In this document: piece after piece, positions 52,587 to 61,549 of the stretch
Numbering within the stretch: the stretch's first letter is position 1
How the letters are laid out: every line of letters starts with the position of its first letter
Assembly (NCBI GenBank): GCA_016706685.1
Contig: JADJJE010000050.1
Span: 1-64,000 of the forward strand
Origin: Sandaracinaceae bacterium
GTDB taxonomy: Bacteria; Myxococcota_A; Polyangia; Polyangiales; Houyiibacteriaceae
Direction of reading: 5' to 3'
Length of the DNA stretch: 64,000 nt
The notes under the pieces: generated by a model
Told to the model about the DNA's origin: nothing
Seen by the model: the letters and a program-made list of their open reading frames with translations, nothing else
The model's database searches: none
Made by a program: the position numbers and the translations under genes

Positions 52587-54128
52587 ATGGCCTACAGCCT
52601 CGAAATCGGCGTCCGCTACCTGCGCTCGAAGAAGCGCGCGACGATCTCGCTGATCACCACCATCAGCATCGCGGGTGTGGCGCTGGGCGTGGCGGCGCTC
52701 TTGGCCGTGCTCAGCATCACCAGCGGCTTCCAGCAGCAGTTCCGCGACAAGGTGCTGGGGGTCAACGCGCACGTGCTGGTGCTGAAGTACGGCCTCGACT
52801 TCCACGAGTACCGCGAGGTCATCGAGCGCTGCCAGGAGGAGCCCGAGGTCGTGGGCGTGGGCCCCTTCCTCATCAACCAGATGATGCTGGCCAAGGGCGA
52901 CCGGCTGTCCACCGTGCTGGTGAAGGGCGTGGACCCCGAGGCCATGGTCACCGTGCTGGACCTGCCGAGCCAGATCATCGCGGGCACGCTCGACGGGCTG
53001 CGCCTGCCCAACGCCGCGCCGCCGCTGCGCCCGGAAGACCTGCGCAACCCGGACATGCCCTACTGGCGCGCACTGATGACCCCCAACGACACGGGCGCCG
53101 CGCCTGCCCAGGAAGACGACCCGGAGGCCTTGGAGGATGAAGAGAGCGAGCCGCTCTCACCGCCGAGCCCCAGCACGCCCGGACGCGTGGCCAGCCCGAG
53201 TGACGTGGAGGCCCTGCTCAACGGACTCGACGACGGAGACTTGGCGCTGCCCGAGGACGACAGCGACCTCCTCAGCGTGGCGGACGACGACCTGGGGGAT
53301 GACGACGTGACGGGCCCGCTCCCCGGGCTGATCATCGGCGCCACGCTGGCCGAGACCATGGGCATCGAGCTCGGCGACCGCGTGCAGCTCATCTCGCCGC
53401 TGAGCGGCAGCGCGGTGTCGTCGTGGTCCGGCTCGGGCGAGGCGCGCACGCCGCAGAGTCGCCCCTTCCGGGTCATCGCCATCTTCCGCGCCGGGTTCCA
53501 GGAGTACGACAGCCGCCTGGTGTACGCGGACCTCTTCGAGGTGCAGGCCTTCCTGGGACAGGGCGACTCGGTGACCGGCGTGGAGATGCGCCTGAACGAT
53601 CTCGAGCAGAGCGTGGACGTGGCACGCCGGCTCGAACGCGTGATGGAGGGGCCCTTCCACACCATGGACTGGGCCGAGCTCAACCGCCCGCTGTTCACGG
53701 CCCTCGAGCTCCAGAAGATCATGCTGAGCCTGGTCATCGCCACCATCATCTGGGTGGCGGCCTTCAACGTCATCGCCACGCTGATCATGATCGTCATCGA
53801 GAAGAAGCGTGAGATCGCCATCCTGAAGGCCATGGGGGCCAGCGACGGCACCGTGCTGGCCGTGTTCATGGTGCAGGGCACCGTCATCGGGCTGGTGGGC
53901 ACACTGGCCGGGCTCGCGCTGGGTGGCGCCATCGTGGGGTACCTGTCCACGTTCCGCTTCGCGCTGGACCCGCGCGTCTACCTCATCGACCACCTCCCCG
54001 TGGTGATCACGGCGAGCGAGTTCGCGCTGACGGCGGTCATCGCGCTCTCCATCTGCATGCTGAGCACGCTGGCCCCCAGCTGGTGGGCCGCGCGCATGCT
54101 CCCCGTCGAAGGGCTGAGACACGAATGA
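52587..54128 (+). CDS. LolC/LolE-family FtsX-like permease with acidic insertion
   Basis: A 513-residue inner-membrane protein from ATG 52587. One transmembrane helix lies near residue 20-47 (SLITTISIAGVALGVAALLAVLS), then a large periplasmic MacB-like domain, then three helices after about residue 375 (LVIATIIWVAAFNVIATLIM and later ones), the FtsX topology. LolCE with the ATPase LolD releases lipoproteins to the carrier LolA. An unusual run of about 70 mostly Asp/Glu/Ser/Pro residues (about 175-240) interrupts the periplasmic domain. No lolD is in view; the DUF2914 lipoprotein overlaps the stop by ATGA. It fits a lipoprotein-rich organism. Confidence 0.85.
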   Translation: MAYSLEIGVRYLRSKKRATISLITTISIAGVALGVAALLAVLSITSGFQQQFRDKVLGVNAHVLVLKYGLDFHEYREVIERCQEEPEVVGVGPFLINQMMLAKGDRLSTVLVKGVDPEAMVTVLDLPSQIIAGTLDGLRLPNAAPPLRPEDLRNPDMPYWRALMTPNDTGAAPAQEDDPEALEDEESEPLSPPSPSTPGRVASPSDVEALLNGLDDGDLALPEDDSDLLSVADDDLGDDDVTGPLPGLIIGATLAETMGIELGDRVQLISPLSGSAVSSWSGSGEARTPQSRPFRVIAIFRAGFQEYDSRLVYADLFEVQAFLGQGDSVTGVEMRLNDLEQSVDVARRLERVMEGPFHTMDWAELNRPLFTALELQKIMLSLVIATIIWVAAFNVIATLIMIVIEKKREIAILKAMGASDGTVLAVFMVQGTVIGLVGTLAGLALGGAIVGYLSTFRFALDPRVYLIDHLPVVITASEFALTAVIALSICMLSTLAPSWWAARMLPVEGLRHE

Positions 54129-54892
54129 CGTCTGCTGTTCTCCCATACGCGCGAACGACGCGGCCGCGAGCGGCCCTCACGCTGGTGCTGGTGAGCGCCA
54201 CGCTCCTGGGCTGCGATCCGGTGGACGAGACCGCGGCCGAGGAGCACCCCGCCCCCGCCGAGCCATCTCGTGAAGACCGGCGGGCGAGCGACGAGTCAGC
54301 ACGGGAAGAGCGCGCTGCGGCCGCTGAGCAGGAGCGCGCGGCGCGCGAGGAGGCCGCGGCGGATACCATCGCCGCCGAGGTGGCCGCCGGCCTGGTGGAC
54401 GCCGGCCCACTCGCCGCACTGGAAGCGGAGCCAGAAGCCCCCGCCGAGGCAGCCGAGGTGGGCGCGACGGGCAGCGCCGACGTGTACGTGCGCCCCGTCA
54501 TCCACCCCGACGTCATCCCGAACTTCCGCGTCTTGCGCTTCTCGCTCGCCGAAGACGTGGTGGACCGCGAGCCCGTCATGGTGTCCAGCAGCTTCCGCCG
54601 CGACTCGGGCCCGATGCACGTGTTCCTCGAGGTGCGCAACGAGACCGGCGAGGACATCCAGCTGTTCGTGGGCTTCCGCCCCGCCTCGGTCCAGCAGCGC
54701 GGCGGCGGCGTGTCGCTGACCATCCCGCCCTCCCCGCGCTACCGCACCCGCGCCCGCAGCAACACCCGCCGCGCCGTGGGCGAGTGGGTGTGCGAGATCA
54801 TGGACGAGCGTCAACGCGTGCTGGCCACCCAGCGCTTCTGGATCACCCCGGGCGCCGAGCCGTCCCCGGCCGCCGAGCCCGCGGCCGAGTAG
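54125..54892 (+). CDS. DUF2914 lipoprotein
   Basis: A 255-residue protein from ATG 54125, overlapping the permease gene by 4 bases. Lipobox SATLLGCDPV; a long Glu/Ala/Arg-rich coiled segment (about 35-110); then a DUF2914 domain with VVDREPVMVSSSFRRDSGPM, HVFLEVRNETGEDIQL and a final GEWVCEIMDERQRVLATQRFWI. DUF2914 is a small beta domain common in Myxococcota envelope proteins. Co-expression with the LolC/E-like permease may be relevant to its own sorting. Confidence 0.75.
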   Translation: MTSAVLPYARTTRPRAALTLVLVSATLLGCDPVDETAAEEHPAPAEPSREDRRASDESAREERAAAAEQERAAREEAAADTIAAEVAAGLVDAGPLAALEAEPEAPAEAAEVGATGSADVYVRPVIHPDVIPNFRVLRFSLAEDVVDREPVMVSSSFRRDSGPMHVFLEVRNETGEDIQLFVGFRPASVQQRGGGVSLTIPPSPRYRTRARSNTRRAVGEWVCEIMDERQRVLATQRFWITPGAEPSPAAEPAAE

Positions 54893-54934
54893 GTCGACTC
54901 GCGCACCCGCCAAGGCGCTGCTAACCCTGCGCCC

Positions 54935-55215
54935 ATGCTTCAGCACAACAGCTACTTCGAGGGTCAGGTCCAGAGTGTCGGCTTCGAGCGCCTGGGCCGT
55001 CGCCAGACGGTCGGCGTCATCGCCCCGGCTCCTACCACTTCGGCACCGACGCCCCCGAGCGCATGACCGTGATCGGCGGCGCGCTCGAAGTCCGCCTCGA
55101 CGGCACCGAGGCCTTCGTGCTCTACCCCGCCGGCACCTACTTCGAAGTCGCCGGCAAGAGCGGCTTCGACGTTCGCGCCACCGCCCCGAGCGCGTACCTC
55201 TGCGAATTCCTCTGA
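54935..55215 (+). CDS. ppnP: Pyrimidine/purine nucleoside phosphorylase PpnP, one base lost
   Basis: Cleaves nucleosides with phosphate to base and ribose-1-phosphate. The ATG at 54935 gives LQHNSYFEGQVQSVGFERLG then RRQTVGVIAP; adding one G in the ccgg run near 55025 continues GSYHFGTDAPERMTVIGGAL and ends AYLCEFL with TGA at 55213-55215. The corrected protein is 93 residues, exactly the usual PpnP (formerly YaiE/DUF1255) cupin size. The uncorrected frame is split and so easy to miss. It is followed by the hexanucleotide repeat region. Confidence 0.85.
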
Positions 55216-55691
55216 GGAGCGCCGAGACCGAGGCGGAGTCCGAGGCGGAGGCCGAGGCCGAGTCCAAGACCGAGGACCGAGTCCAAGACCGAGTCCAAGA
55301 CCGAGTCCAAGACGGAGACCGAGGCGGAGGCCGAGTCCGAGGCGGAGGCGGAGGCGGAGGCCGAGGCCGAGTCCGAGGCCGAGGCCGAGACCGCCGAAAT
55401 GCTCGCGTGACTTGGCGCGAAAGACACGGGTACCGCTGCTGAGGTGGGAGTGCCACCGAGGACGAAACGCATACCCAAGCGGCGAGGTGGCCGGGCGCGT
55501 GGTCGGAATCCGGCTCGGACTGGGGAGGTGGACTGCGACTGGACCTCGGTCTCCGTCTCGGACTCTGTCTCGGTCCCCGACTCGGTCTCCGTCTCGGACT
55601 CCGACTCCGTCTCGGACTCCGACTCCGACTCCGACTCCGACTCGGTCTCGGTCTCGGTCTCCGCCTCGGCCTCTGTGTTACCCTGCCCGCC
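55216..55691. repeat. Two inverted hexanucleotide-repeat arrays forming a potential giant hairpin
   Basis: From about 55224 to 55392 the plus strand is a run of GAGNCC-type hexamers (gaggcg, gagtcc, gaggcc, aagacc). From about 55545 to 55676 it is the inverse, CTCNGN-type hexamers (ctcggt, ctccgt, ctcgga). About 150 bases separate them. The arms are therefore partly complementary and could fold into a cruciform or a long RNA hairpin upstream of the AraC-type gene. The reading frames through it are low-complexity Glu/Ala or Ser/Asp and I do not count them as genes. Confidence 0.8.
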
Positions 55692-56683
55692 GTGCGCACG
55701 CTCTCCGGTCGCCTCGCGCTGCCTCTGCTCGTTCAGCTGAAGCGTGACGGTCACGACGTCCAGTCGCTCCTCAAGCGGCTGCACCTCGATCATGACGAGC
55801 TGCGCTCGTTCGGCGGGCGGCTCGCGGTGGATGCTTGGCTCGACCTGCGGCAGGCAGGCATCGACGCCACGGGGGACCCGAGCTTTCCGCTCCGGGCCGC
55901 GCTGGGCTTGGACCGCGAGTCGTTCCCGCTGGGGTTCTACTTGATGGGGACGCAGGCCACGTTGCGCGACGGCTACCAGTTCGTGCGCCCGTACATCCCC
56001 ATCATCATGTCCGGCCTGGAAGTGAACATGCTGGTCAGCGAGACGGAGCAGTCCTACGTGGACTTCGTGCTCGACGGCGAGCCGGTGGGCCCCCCCGCGT
56101 TCGCCGAGTACCTGGTGGCCATCGTGATCGCTCTCGGCCGCTGGCTGACGCCGGAGGCGCCGCCGCCCACCGGATCATCCTGGCGCACCGGTGGCCGCGC
56201 CTTGGCGACGCCATGGCCGAGCTGCTTAGCGCGCCGGTGCGCTTCGGTGTGGTGCCGTGCGCATGGTGTTTCCCGCACGCATCGACACGCCCATCGCGGG
56301 CGCGGACCCTCACCTGGGGCGGCTGCTGGCGCAGAGGCCGACGAGCAAGCCCGCCAGATTGTCACCACCACGCGCGTGCGCGACCGCGCCGGCACTATCT
56401 GTCGCGGCACCTCGAAGGCCACGAGCCCACCGTGCTGGAGCTGGCCGAGGCGCTGCGCGTCACCGAGCGCACGCTGCGCCGCAAGCTGCGCTCCGAAGGC
56501 ACCAGCCCGCGCGAGCTGCTGGACGAGGTGCGCCACGAGCGTGCCCTGGCCCTGCTGGAAGAAGGCCAGCGCTCGCTCGACGAGATCGCCTACGTGCTGG
56601 GCTTCAGCGGCGCGGGGGCGTTCCGCCGCGCGTTCCGGCGCTGGACGGGCGTGGCGCCCACGGAGTACGGCAACCCGCGCTGA
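55692..56683 (+). CDS. AraC-family transcriptional regulator, at least four frameshifts
   Basis: GTG 55692 starts an OruR-like N-terminal domain (SFGGRLAVDAWLDLRQAG, GFYLMGTQATLRDGYQF, VDFVLDGEPVGPP). Each of four successive shifts moves the frame by minus one (near 56165, 56245, 56330 and 56390), as expected if single bases were lost. The last segment contains the C-terminal HTH: AEALRVTERTLRRKLRSEG, LALLEEGQRSLDEIAYVLGF and AGAFRRAFRRWTG, ending at 56683. The corrected length of about 330 residues is normal. Regulates an unknown target; the P450 downstream is a candidate. Confidence 0.75.
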
Positions 56684-56851
56684 ACGCGACGTGGCCGGCT
56701 GGGTGTGGCGCTCGGTTTGATCCCGCGCAATCCTAGAATCCACGTTTCCCCGTTGTTTTGAAGCTCGGAAAATGATGACCTGACCGGCTGGGTACGGCGA
56801 AGTGGCCGGTCCGGTGCGCGTGTTCTGCCACGAGTCTGGCACCTTCTGGAC

Positions 56852-57970
56852 ATGCACGTGCAGTCCGCCCAGTCGCCCCTCCCCAGCCACGCTGCCTCCT
56901 CCGCCGAAGGCGCCTTCCCGAACCGGCCCATCCCGGTTCGCAAGGGCCGCCCGGTGATCGGCTCCACCATCGAGTTCCAGAAGGATCAGCTGGGCTTCGT
57001 CCAGGACATCCACCGGGACTACGGCGACGTGGTGAAGACCAACATCAGCCTCATGGACTGGTACTTCGTGCGTGACCGGGATCATCCACGGGATCAACGT
57101 CCGCCAGGCCCAGACGTTCGTGACGCCCGCGCTGGCCAAGCGCATCTGGAAGCTGTTCCTGGGCGACGGCATCCTCACGGCCGACGGCGAGGTGTGGAAG
57201 CGTCAGCACGACCTGATCAAGCCCGGCTTCCATCGCCACCGCGTGGAGGCCTACGGCCCGGTCATGGTGGAGTACGCGCAGCAGATGCTGAAGGGCTTCG
57301 CCAACGGCGAGGCGCGCGACATGCGCCACGAGATCAACGGGCTGGCCATCCGCATCCCTGGGCCGCACGCTCTTCGCGGCCGACATGGATAGCTCGGCGG
57401 ACACCGTCTACAACGCGATGCACGACATCAGCGAGATCCTGGTGGAGCACATCAACCTGCCGCTGCCCACGCCGCGTTGGTGGCCCAGCAAGTCGAACCG
57501 CCGGAAGATCGACGCCATCGAGGCCATCGAGGGCGTGCTCAAGCCGCCTCATCGCGGACCGCCGCTGCGAGGGCACGGACGCGGGCGACCTGCTGTCCCA
57601 CCTCATCTTCGCGCGCGACAAGGAGGGCGGCCTCAGCGAGGAGCAGCTGCGCGACAACGGCATGACGCTGATCTTCGCCGGCCACGAGACCACCGCGCAC
57701 GCCATGACGTGGGCCTGGTACCTGCTGGCCAAGTACCCCGAGGTGGCCGAGAAGCTGTACCAAGAGGTGAAGACGGTGTGCGGCGATCAGCCGGTCAACG
57801 TGGAGCACCTCGAGCACATGCCCTACGTGACGCAGGTCATGAAGGAGAGCCTGCGCTTCCTGCCGTCCGTGTGGGCGTTCATGCGTGCGCGCCCACCGAG
57901 GACATCACGATCAAGGGGGCTGCAGTGCAAGGTGGTGTTCCGGGAGGATGCCCCGCTGCGCGCGCGCTGA
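56852..57970 (+). pseudogene. Cytochrome P450, multiply frameshifted and lacking the heme-binding end
   Basis: Segments in changing frames form a P450: IGSTIEFQKDQLGFVQDIHRD and an FVTPALAKRIWKLFLGDGIL helix, GEVWKRQHDLIKPGFH (C-helix), the I-helix FAGHETTAHAMTW near 57675, and the K-helix ExxR in KESLRFLPSVW near 57845. Shifts occur near 57065 and 57360 (each fits two lost bases), near 57547 (one extra base) and near 57895 (one lost base). After the K-helix, at about residue 360, the family sequence stops. The remaining about 100 residues, including the FxxGxxxCxG heme-ligand loop, are absent before the frame ends at 57970. It is either a true pseudogene or an assembly deletion. Confidence 0.75.
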
Positions 57971-58022
57971 CGCCGCGAAGGCTGGGCGCGTGTCGGTCGA
58001 CGCCCAGCCCGCGCAGCGCACA

Positions 58023-58847
58023 TCAGGGCGTGCGCGACTTGGGTGTGTTGCCCACGCGGCACTGCGCCACCGTGCCGCGGAACCCGTCCGCGTCGAACAG
58101 CTCCGCGTGTGCGAGTCCGACGCCGGCCTCGGCGGCGAGGTGCGTCAGGCGGAGACCAAACGCCTGGCCGCGCGGCTCCCCGCTGAACGTGAGGTTGAGG
58201 TCGGCGTTGATGGCGACGGGCGATGCGGGCGTGCAGTGGCTTCGGGTCAGCTCGGCCAGGCCCGCCATCAGATCGGCCGCAGCCACGCAGCGCACGAGGT
58301 CCGAGCACGGCTCGTCCTCGACGAAGACCGACGGAGGGGTGACCCACAGAGCGGGTTGGGGCGCGTCCCGCGCGGTGACCCAGCGCAGATCGCAAAAGTG
58401 CTCGAACGATGGATGACGCCCCGGCTCCTTCGACGCGCGGAACATGCCGCTCGACTCGGCCTCTCCCGCAGGAGGCAACGGCGCGGGTCCATGCACGCTG
58501 CCAGGCCCCTCCGAGCCAGCCAGGAACAGCCCACTCGCGCGGGCCACTACGGCGCCCTGCCACGAGAGTTCGGCCTCTCCCTGGCGGAGGCGACCGCCTT
58601 CGCGCCTTACCAGTGCGCGTCCGTCCAGCGTGCCGAAGGGGATGGGCTTGAGCAGGTCGATGGTCAGGCGCGCCACATGGAACCCTGGGCGCCGCAGCGC
58701 GTCCTCGAGCAGGAGAGCGAGCAGCGCTGCTGCGGCGCTTCCGTTGCACAGACCAGGGTCCCAACCGCTGCGCGCGGGGGCGAGCGGCATGAAGGCGCCG
58801 TGGTGGCGTCGAAACGTGGGGACGTGCGCGGGCTCGGTCGTGGACAT
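58023..58847 (-). CDS. Acyl-CoA thioesterase-like double-hotdog protein
   Basis: A 274-residue protein from ATG 58847. NGSAAAALLALLLEDA then HVARLTIDLLKPIPFG and GEAELSWQGAVVARASGLF are the marks of the TesB-like thioesterase family (4HBT_3); a second hotdog half follows (SPVAINADLNLTFSGEPRG, HLAAEAGVGLAHAELFD). It likely hydrolyses acyl-CoA. It faces the truncated P450 gene tail-to-tail. The family and start are well supported; the substrate is not. Confidence 0.8.
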   Translation of the reverse strand: MSTTEPAHVPTFRRHHGAFMPLAPARSGWDPGLCNGSAAAALLALLLEDALRRPGFHVARLTIDLLKPIPFGTLDGRALVRREGGRLRQGEAELSWQGAVVARASGLFLAGSEGPGSVHGPAPLPPAGEAESSGMFRASKEPGRHPSFEHFCDLRWVTARDAPQPALWVTPPSVFVEDEPCSDLVRCVAAADLMAGLAELTRSHCTPASPVAINADLNLTFSGEPRGQAFGLRLTHLAAEAGVGLAHAELFDADGFRGTVAQCRVGNTPKSRTP

Positions 58848-58987
58848 GGGCGAAGCGCGTAGACTACAAGGCCCTGAGCGAACGCCAAGCTGCGGCAGCG
58901 AAGCCGGTCGCTCGATTCCCACCACTGCTCCCCACGAGAGGGCACGCGACCCGCGCTCGGCGCAGCGCAGCGCTCCCCCATCGCGCA

Positions 58988-59090
58988 TCAGCGCCTCGGA
59001 GGGCCGGGAAAGAACATGTTCGTCCTGCGTTGGTAGGCGGCGTAGTCCGGCCGCTTCTGCACGGAGTAGTGCTCCGCCGGGACCGCGCCC
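58988..59090 (-). pseudogene. C-terminal remnant of a DUF1295/steroid-reductase-like membrane protein
   Basis: Within the 410-base gap 58848-59257, the minus strand encodes GAVPAEHYSVQKRPDYAAYQ followed by RRTNMFFPGPPRR and a stop. That is the typical end of DUF1295 (steroid 5-alpha-reductase-type) proteins, with the YSVxxRPxYAxYQRRTxxFxP pattern. Nothing upstream encodes the rest, so only the last 34 codons survive. The other parts of the gap hold no convincing gene. Confidence 0.5.
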
Positions 59091-59257
59091 GAGTTGACTG
59101 TCGTTGATGTGGTGTGGCCCTGCTTCCTCTGCGCCACCCCCTCCAAGCCGCAACGCACTTTGGGCCGCCCGCATGGGCCAGCGCTTCGGCCTAGACATCC
59201 GGGCGTGCCTCCAGTGGCACATCGACGAAACCCCGTCCCTATAGTGCAGAGCCTACC

Positions 59258-60118
59258 GTGTCGATGCAGTACCATCAGCCGTCGATGCACACGGAACTGC
59301 AGCGACTCCTTGCGCTGATCGAGACTCGCGACCGTGCACTGCGCGGTCTCACCAGCGCGCCGGAGGATCCTCGCGACGACGCCGTCATCTCGCGGCTCGG
59401 TGAGCCGGCTTCGCACGAGGCAATCGCGCGCCTCGAGTCCGTGCACGGCGCGCTTCCCGCGGCCTACAGAGCATTCCTCACGCTGCACGATGGCTGGCAG
59501 GGTTTCCCCACATCACGGACTGCGCGGTTGTTCTCGTGCGATGAGTTTGCGTCCGACGAAGGTGAGGAGTTCGCAGCGCAGTTTCGTTCTTGGCGCGGTA
59601 ACAAGACCAATCGAGAAGTCCAGACGGCGTTCGTGATCGGCGGTGGTCCTGGCATTGCGTACGTGCTGCTTGCGCGACCGACGACACGAAAGGGTGCGTT
59701 GGGCACGCGACCCGAGACCGTGCGCACCTACTCGGAGAAGCCGTTGTCGCAAGGCGATGCGCGAGACTTCGTGGCGTTTCTCGAACGCACCGCGCATCTG
59801 TTGAACGTCTGGTACCAGAAAGCGTTGGAGTCCTCGCCGGCGATCACGGGAGAGCAGGCGTGGGCGCTGGTCGACGAAGCCATCGTGCTGTTCAACGATG
59901 CCGACGACAACGGCGAGCGTGTCGATGAGAGCGCCTCTGCGCTGCGTGCGCTGAGAACCCGACTCGACACAACGAGCGCTTCGCAACAGCGCGCGCTGCT
60001 CACGCGCATGCAACGTGAGCTGTACCCCGGTGGTCCGTACACGAGAGCACGTCGCGTGGGCGATGGCGTCGAGTTGTTCGAGCACGCCGCAGCGCGATGG
60101 GTTCGTGTGAAGGCGTGA
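59258..60118 (+). CDS. SMI1/KNR4-like protein
   Basis: A protein of about 286 residues from GTG 59258 (ATG 59264 or 59285 are alternatives). The centre matches the SMI1/KNR4 (SUKH-like) fold: IARLESVHGALPAAYRAFLT followed by LHDGWQGF and DEFASDEGEEF. The C-terminal 120 residues are helical and charged. SUKH proteins often neutralise toxins, but many are of general function. No toxin gene lies beside it. Its G+C at third positions looks somewhat lower than in upstream genes, which may hint at transfer. Confidence 0.6.
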   Translation: MSMQYHQPSMHTELQRLLALIETRDRALRGLTSAPEDPRDDAVISRLGEPASHEAIARLESVHGALPAAYRAFLTLHDGWQGFPTSRTARLFSCDEFASDEGEEFAAQFRSWRGNKTNREVQTAFVIGGGPGIAYVLLARPTTRKGALGTRPETVRTYSEKPLSQGDARDFVAFLERTAHLLNVWYQKALESSPAITGEQAWALVDEAIVLFNDADDNGERVDESASALRALRTRLDTTSASQQRALLTRMQRELYPGGPYTRARRVGDGVELFEHAAARWVRVKA

Positions 60119-60225
60119 ACTCAGGGGTTCGTGAACACTCGAAGCATCGGGGAGGAGTTCACGCGGCGTGAAGTAGACCCTCCGCCCACGCCACTGAAAT
60201 GATCCATGATTCGCAGGAGGTGCCC

Positions 60226-60882
60226 ATGGCAGCGAAGAAGAAGAGCTCGGCAGACGCTATCGAAGGTCCAGCACTGGTCCAGGCCGTGATGAAGGTGATC
60301 GCCGCCGATCCGAAGGCGACGTTCTGGCCCAAGAGAACGCAGAGAAAGCCGAAGCCGCTGCCGGCGTCGCGGATCGCCGATCTCGAGCTCGCGGGACGCG
60401 CGTTGCCGCCCAGCATGAAGACGTGGCTCTCGCTCGGTAGCGACATCGAGGGTGTCGACTTCGCGACCGACGAGGCATGGCGGGTCACCACATTGCAGGA
60501 ACACGCCGCGGAGCGCTTCGGAGACCTCGCGGCGTACCTGGTCGGACTCGCAAAGCCCAGGTTCGAGGCCCCGTGCCTCGCGTTGCGGGAGGAGGCGGGG
60601 AACAAGCTCGAGGTGCTCTACCTCGGAGCACAGGATGCGGGCGGAGAGTTCCCGGTCCTCCAGGCCTACCTCGAGAGCCCGGGCTACTCGCACATCAGGT
60701 TGTGGTCTCCCGGCTTCGACGTCTTCCTCGCGTCGCAGTGCAGGCCCGATCGCGCCGAGGCGTTCGGCGTGCCGGGCGGCGGCGAGTGCGTCGAGGTCGA
60801 CGACCCGCGCTGGGGCCGACGCATGACGGCCCACATGAAGACTCTTGGACTCGCGAAGGCCGAGGTCAAGCTGGGCCGGTGA
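60226..60882 (+). CDS. Hypothetical cytoplasmic protein, possibly SUKH-like
   Basis: A 218-residue protein. AGGAGG six bases before ATG 60226 fixes the start over the upstream ATG 60199. It starts MAAKKKSSADAIEG, a basic N-terminus, and contains LPPSMKTWLSLGSDIEGVDF, like the LPxxxxxFL core of SMI1/KNR4-type proteins. The end is basic (AKAEVKLGR). It sits 107 bases behind the SMI1/KNR4-like gene on the same strand. Family membership is only suggestive. Confidence 0.5.
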   Translation: MAAKKKSSADAIEGPALVQAVMKVIAADPKATFWPKRTQRKPKPLPASRIADLELAGRALPPSMKTWLSLGSDIEGVDFATDEAWRVTTLQEHAAERFGDLAAYLVGLAKPRFEAPCLALREEAGNKLEVLYLGAQDAGGEFPVLQAYLESPGYSHIRLWSPGFDVFLASQCRPDRAEAFGVPGGGECVEVDDPRWGRRMTAHMKTLGLAKAEVKLGR

Positions 60883-60932
60883 TGGCGTCGTCGAGCACGC
60901 CTCACGGGCGGTCGCTCCGGGAGCCAGTGAGG

Positions 60933-61496
60933 CTAGCGCACCAGGGCGCGCATGCGCGCGAGGGTCGCGCTGGAAGCGCAGCTGATAGCTACGCGCAACC
61001 GGTGCACCGAGGCGTGAGAGCACCCCGTGCGGGCGCGAGAAGGCCTGTACGTCGTAGCGCACCGCGTCGTCGTCGAGCGTGACCCGGAAGCTCTCCTCCC
61101 GCTCTCGGCGTGTCCGGGCAACGTGCCGAAGCCGAAGGCAAAGCTGCTGGGCTCTCGCGCCACGTAGATCACGCGACAGGGGTGCACCGAGGCGAAGCCC
61201 AGGTGTCGCGCGACGGTCGCGAACAGGGAGCCCGGCGCGAGCTCGCCGGGAGCGCGCACGACACGCGTGAAGGAGGGCGGGTAGTTGTCCACCTTGGCAA
61301 GCGCAGCGCACGCACGCTCGAACACGTCACGCCCCCGCCCGAGCTCAGCACCGTAGCGGTCCAGCACGAAGCCCGCCGGCGCGAGCGACAGCGGTGTGCG
61401 CGTCAGGCCCACGTCACGGTAGGTGAACGGCTGGTCGCCGCGAGCGCGGAGCAGCGCAAGGACTCGCTCGTCGCTCGGCGGCGCGAGGTGGAACAT
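60933..61496 (-). CDS. DUF1990 family protein, two frameshifts
   Basis: From ATG 61496: FHLAPPSDERVLALLRARGD, then FTYRDVGLTRT, ERACAALAKVDNYPPSF and ARHLGFASVHPCRVIYVARE, all DUF1990 features. Near 61112 one base seems lost; the next frame gives EESFRVTLDDDAVRYDVQAF and FSRPHGVLSRLGAPVARSYQ. Near 60968 two lost bases return the frame to the end LARMRALVR. The corrected size of about 187 residues is normal for the family, whose function is unknown. It is divergent from the phosphatase gene. Confidence 0.65.
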   Translation of the reverse strand: MFHLAPPSDERVLALLRARGDQPFTYRDVGLTRTPLSLAPAGFVLDRYGAELGRGRDVFERACAALAKVDNYPPSFTRVVRAPGELAPGSLFATVARHLGFASVHPCRVIYVAREPSSFAFGFGTLPGHAESGRRASGSRSTTTRCATTYRPSRARTGCSHASVHRLRVAISCASSATLARMRALVR

Positions 61497-61549
61497 GGGA
61501 CACATCCTGACGCTTACCGTCCGGAGGTCCACTACTCTGTGGATGGACC

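Noticed and set aside
55137..55793. Minus-strand frame rich in Ser/Glu/Thr dipeptides
   Set aside because: It is produced by translating the hexanucleotide arrays and overlaps the ends of ppnP and the AraC-type gene; no start signal or domain.
59258..60882. Toxin-immunity island based on SMI1/KNR4-like proteins
   Set aside because: No polymorphic toxin, secretion marker or repeated immunity array is present nearby.
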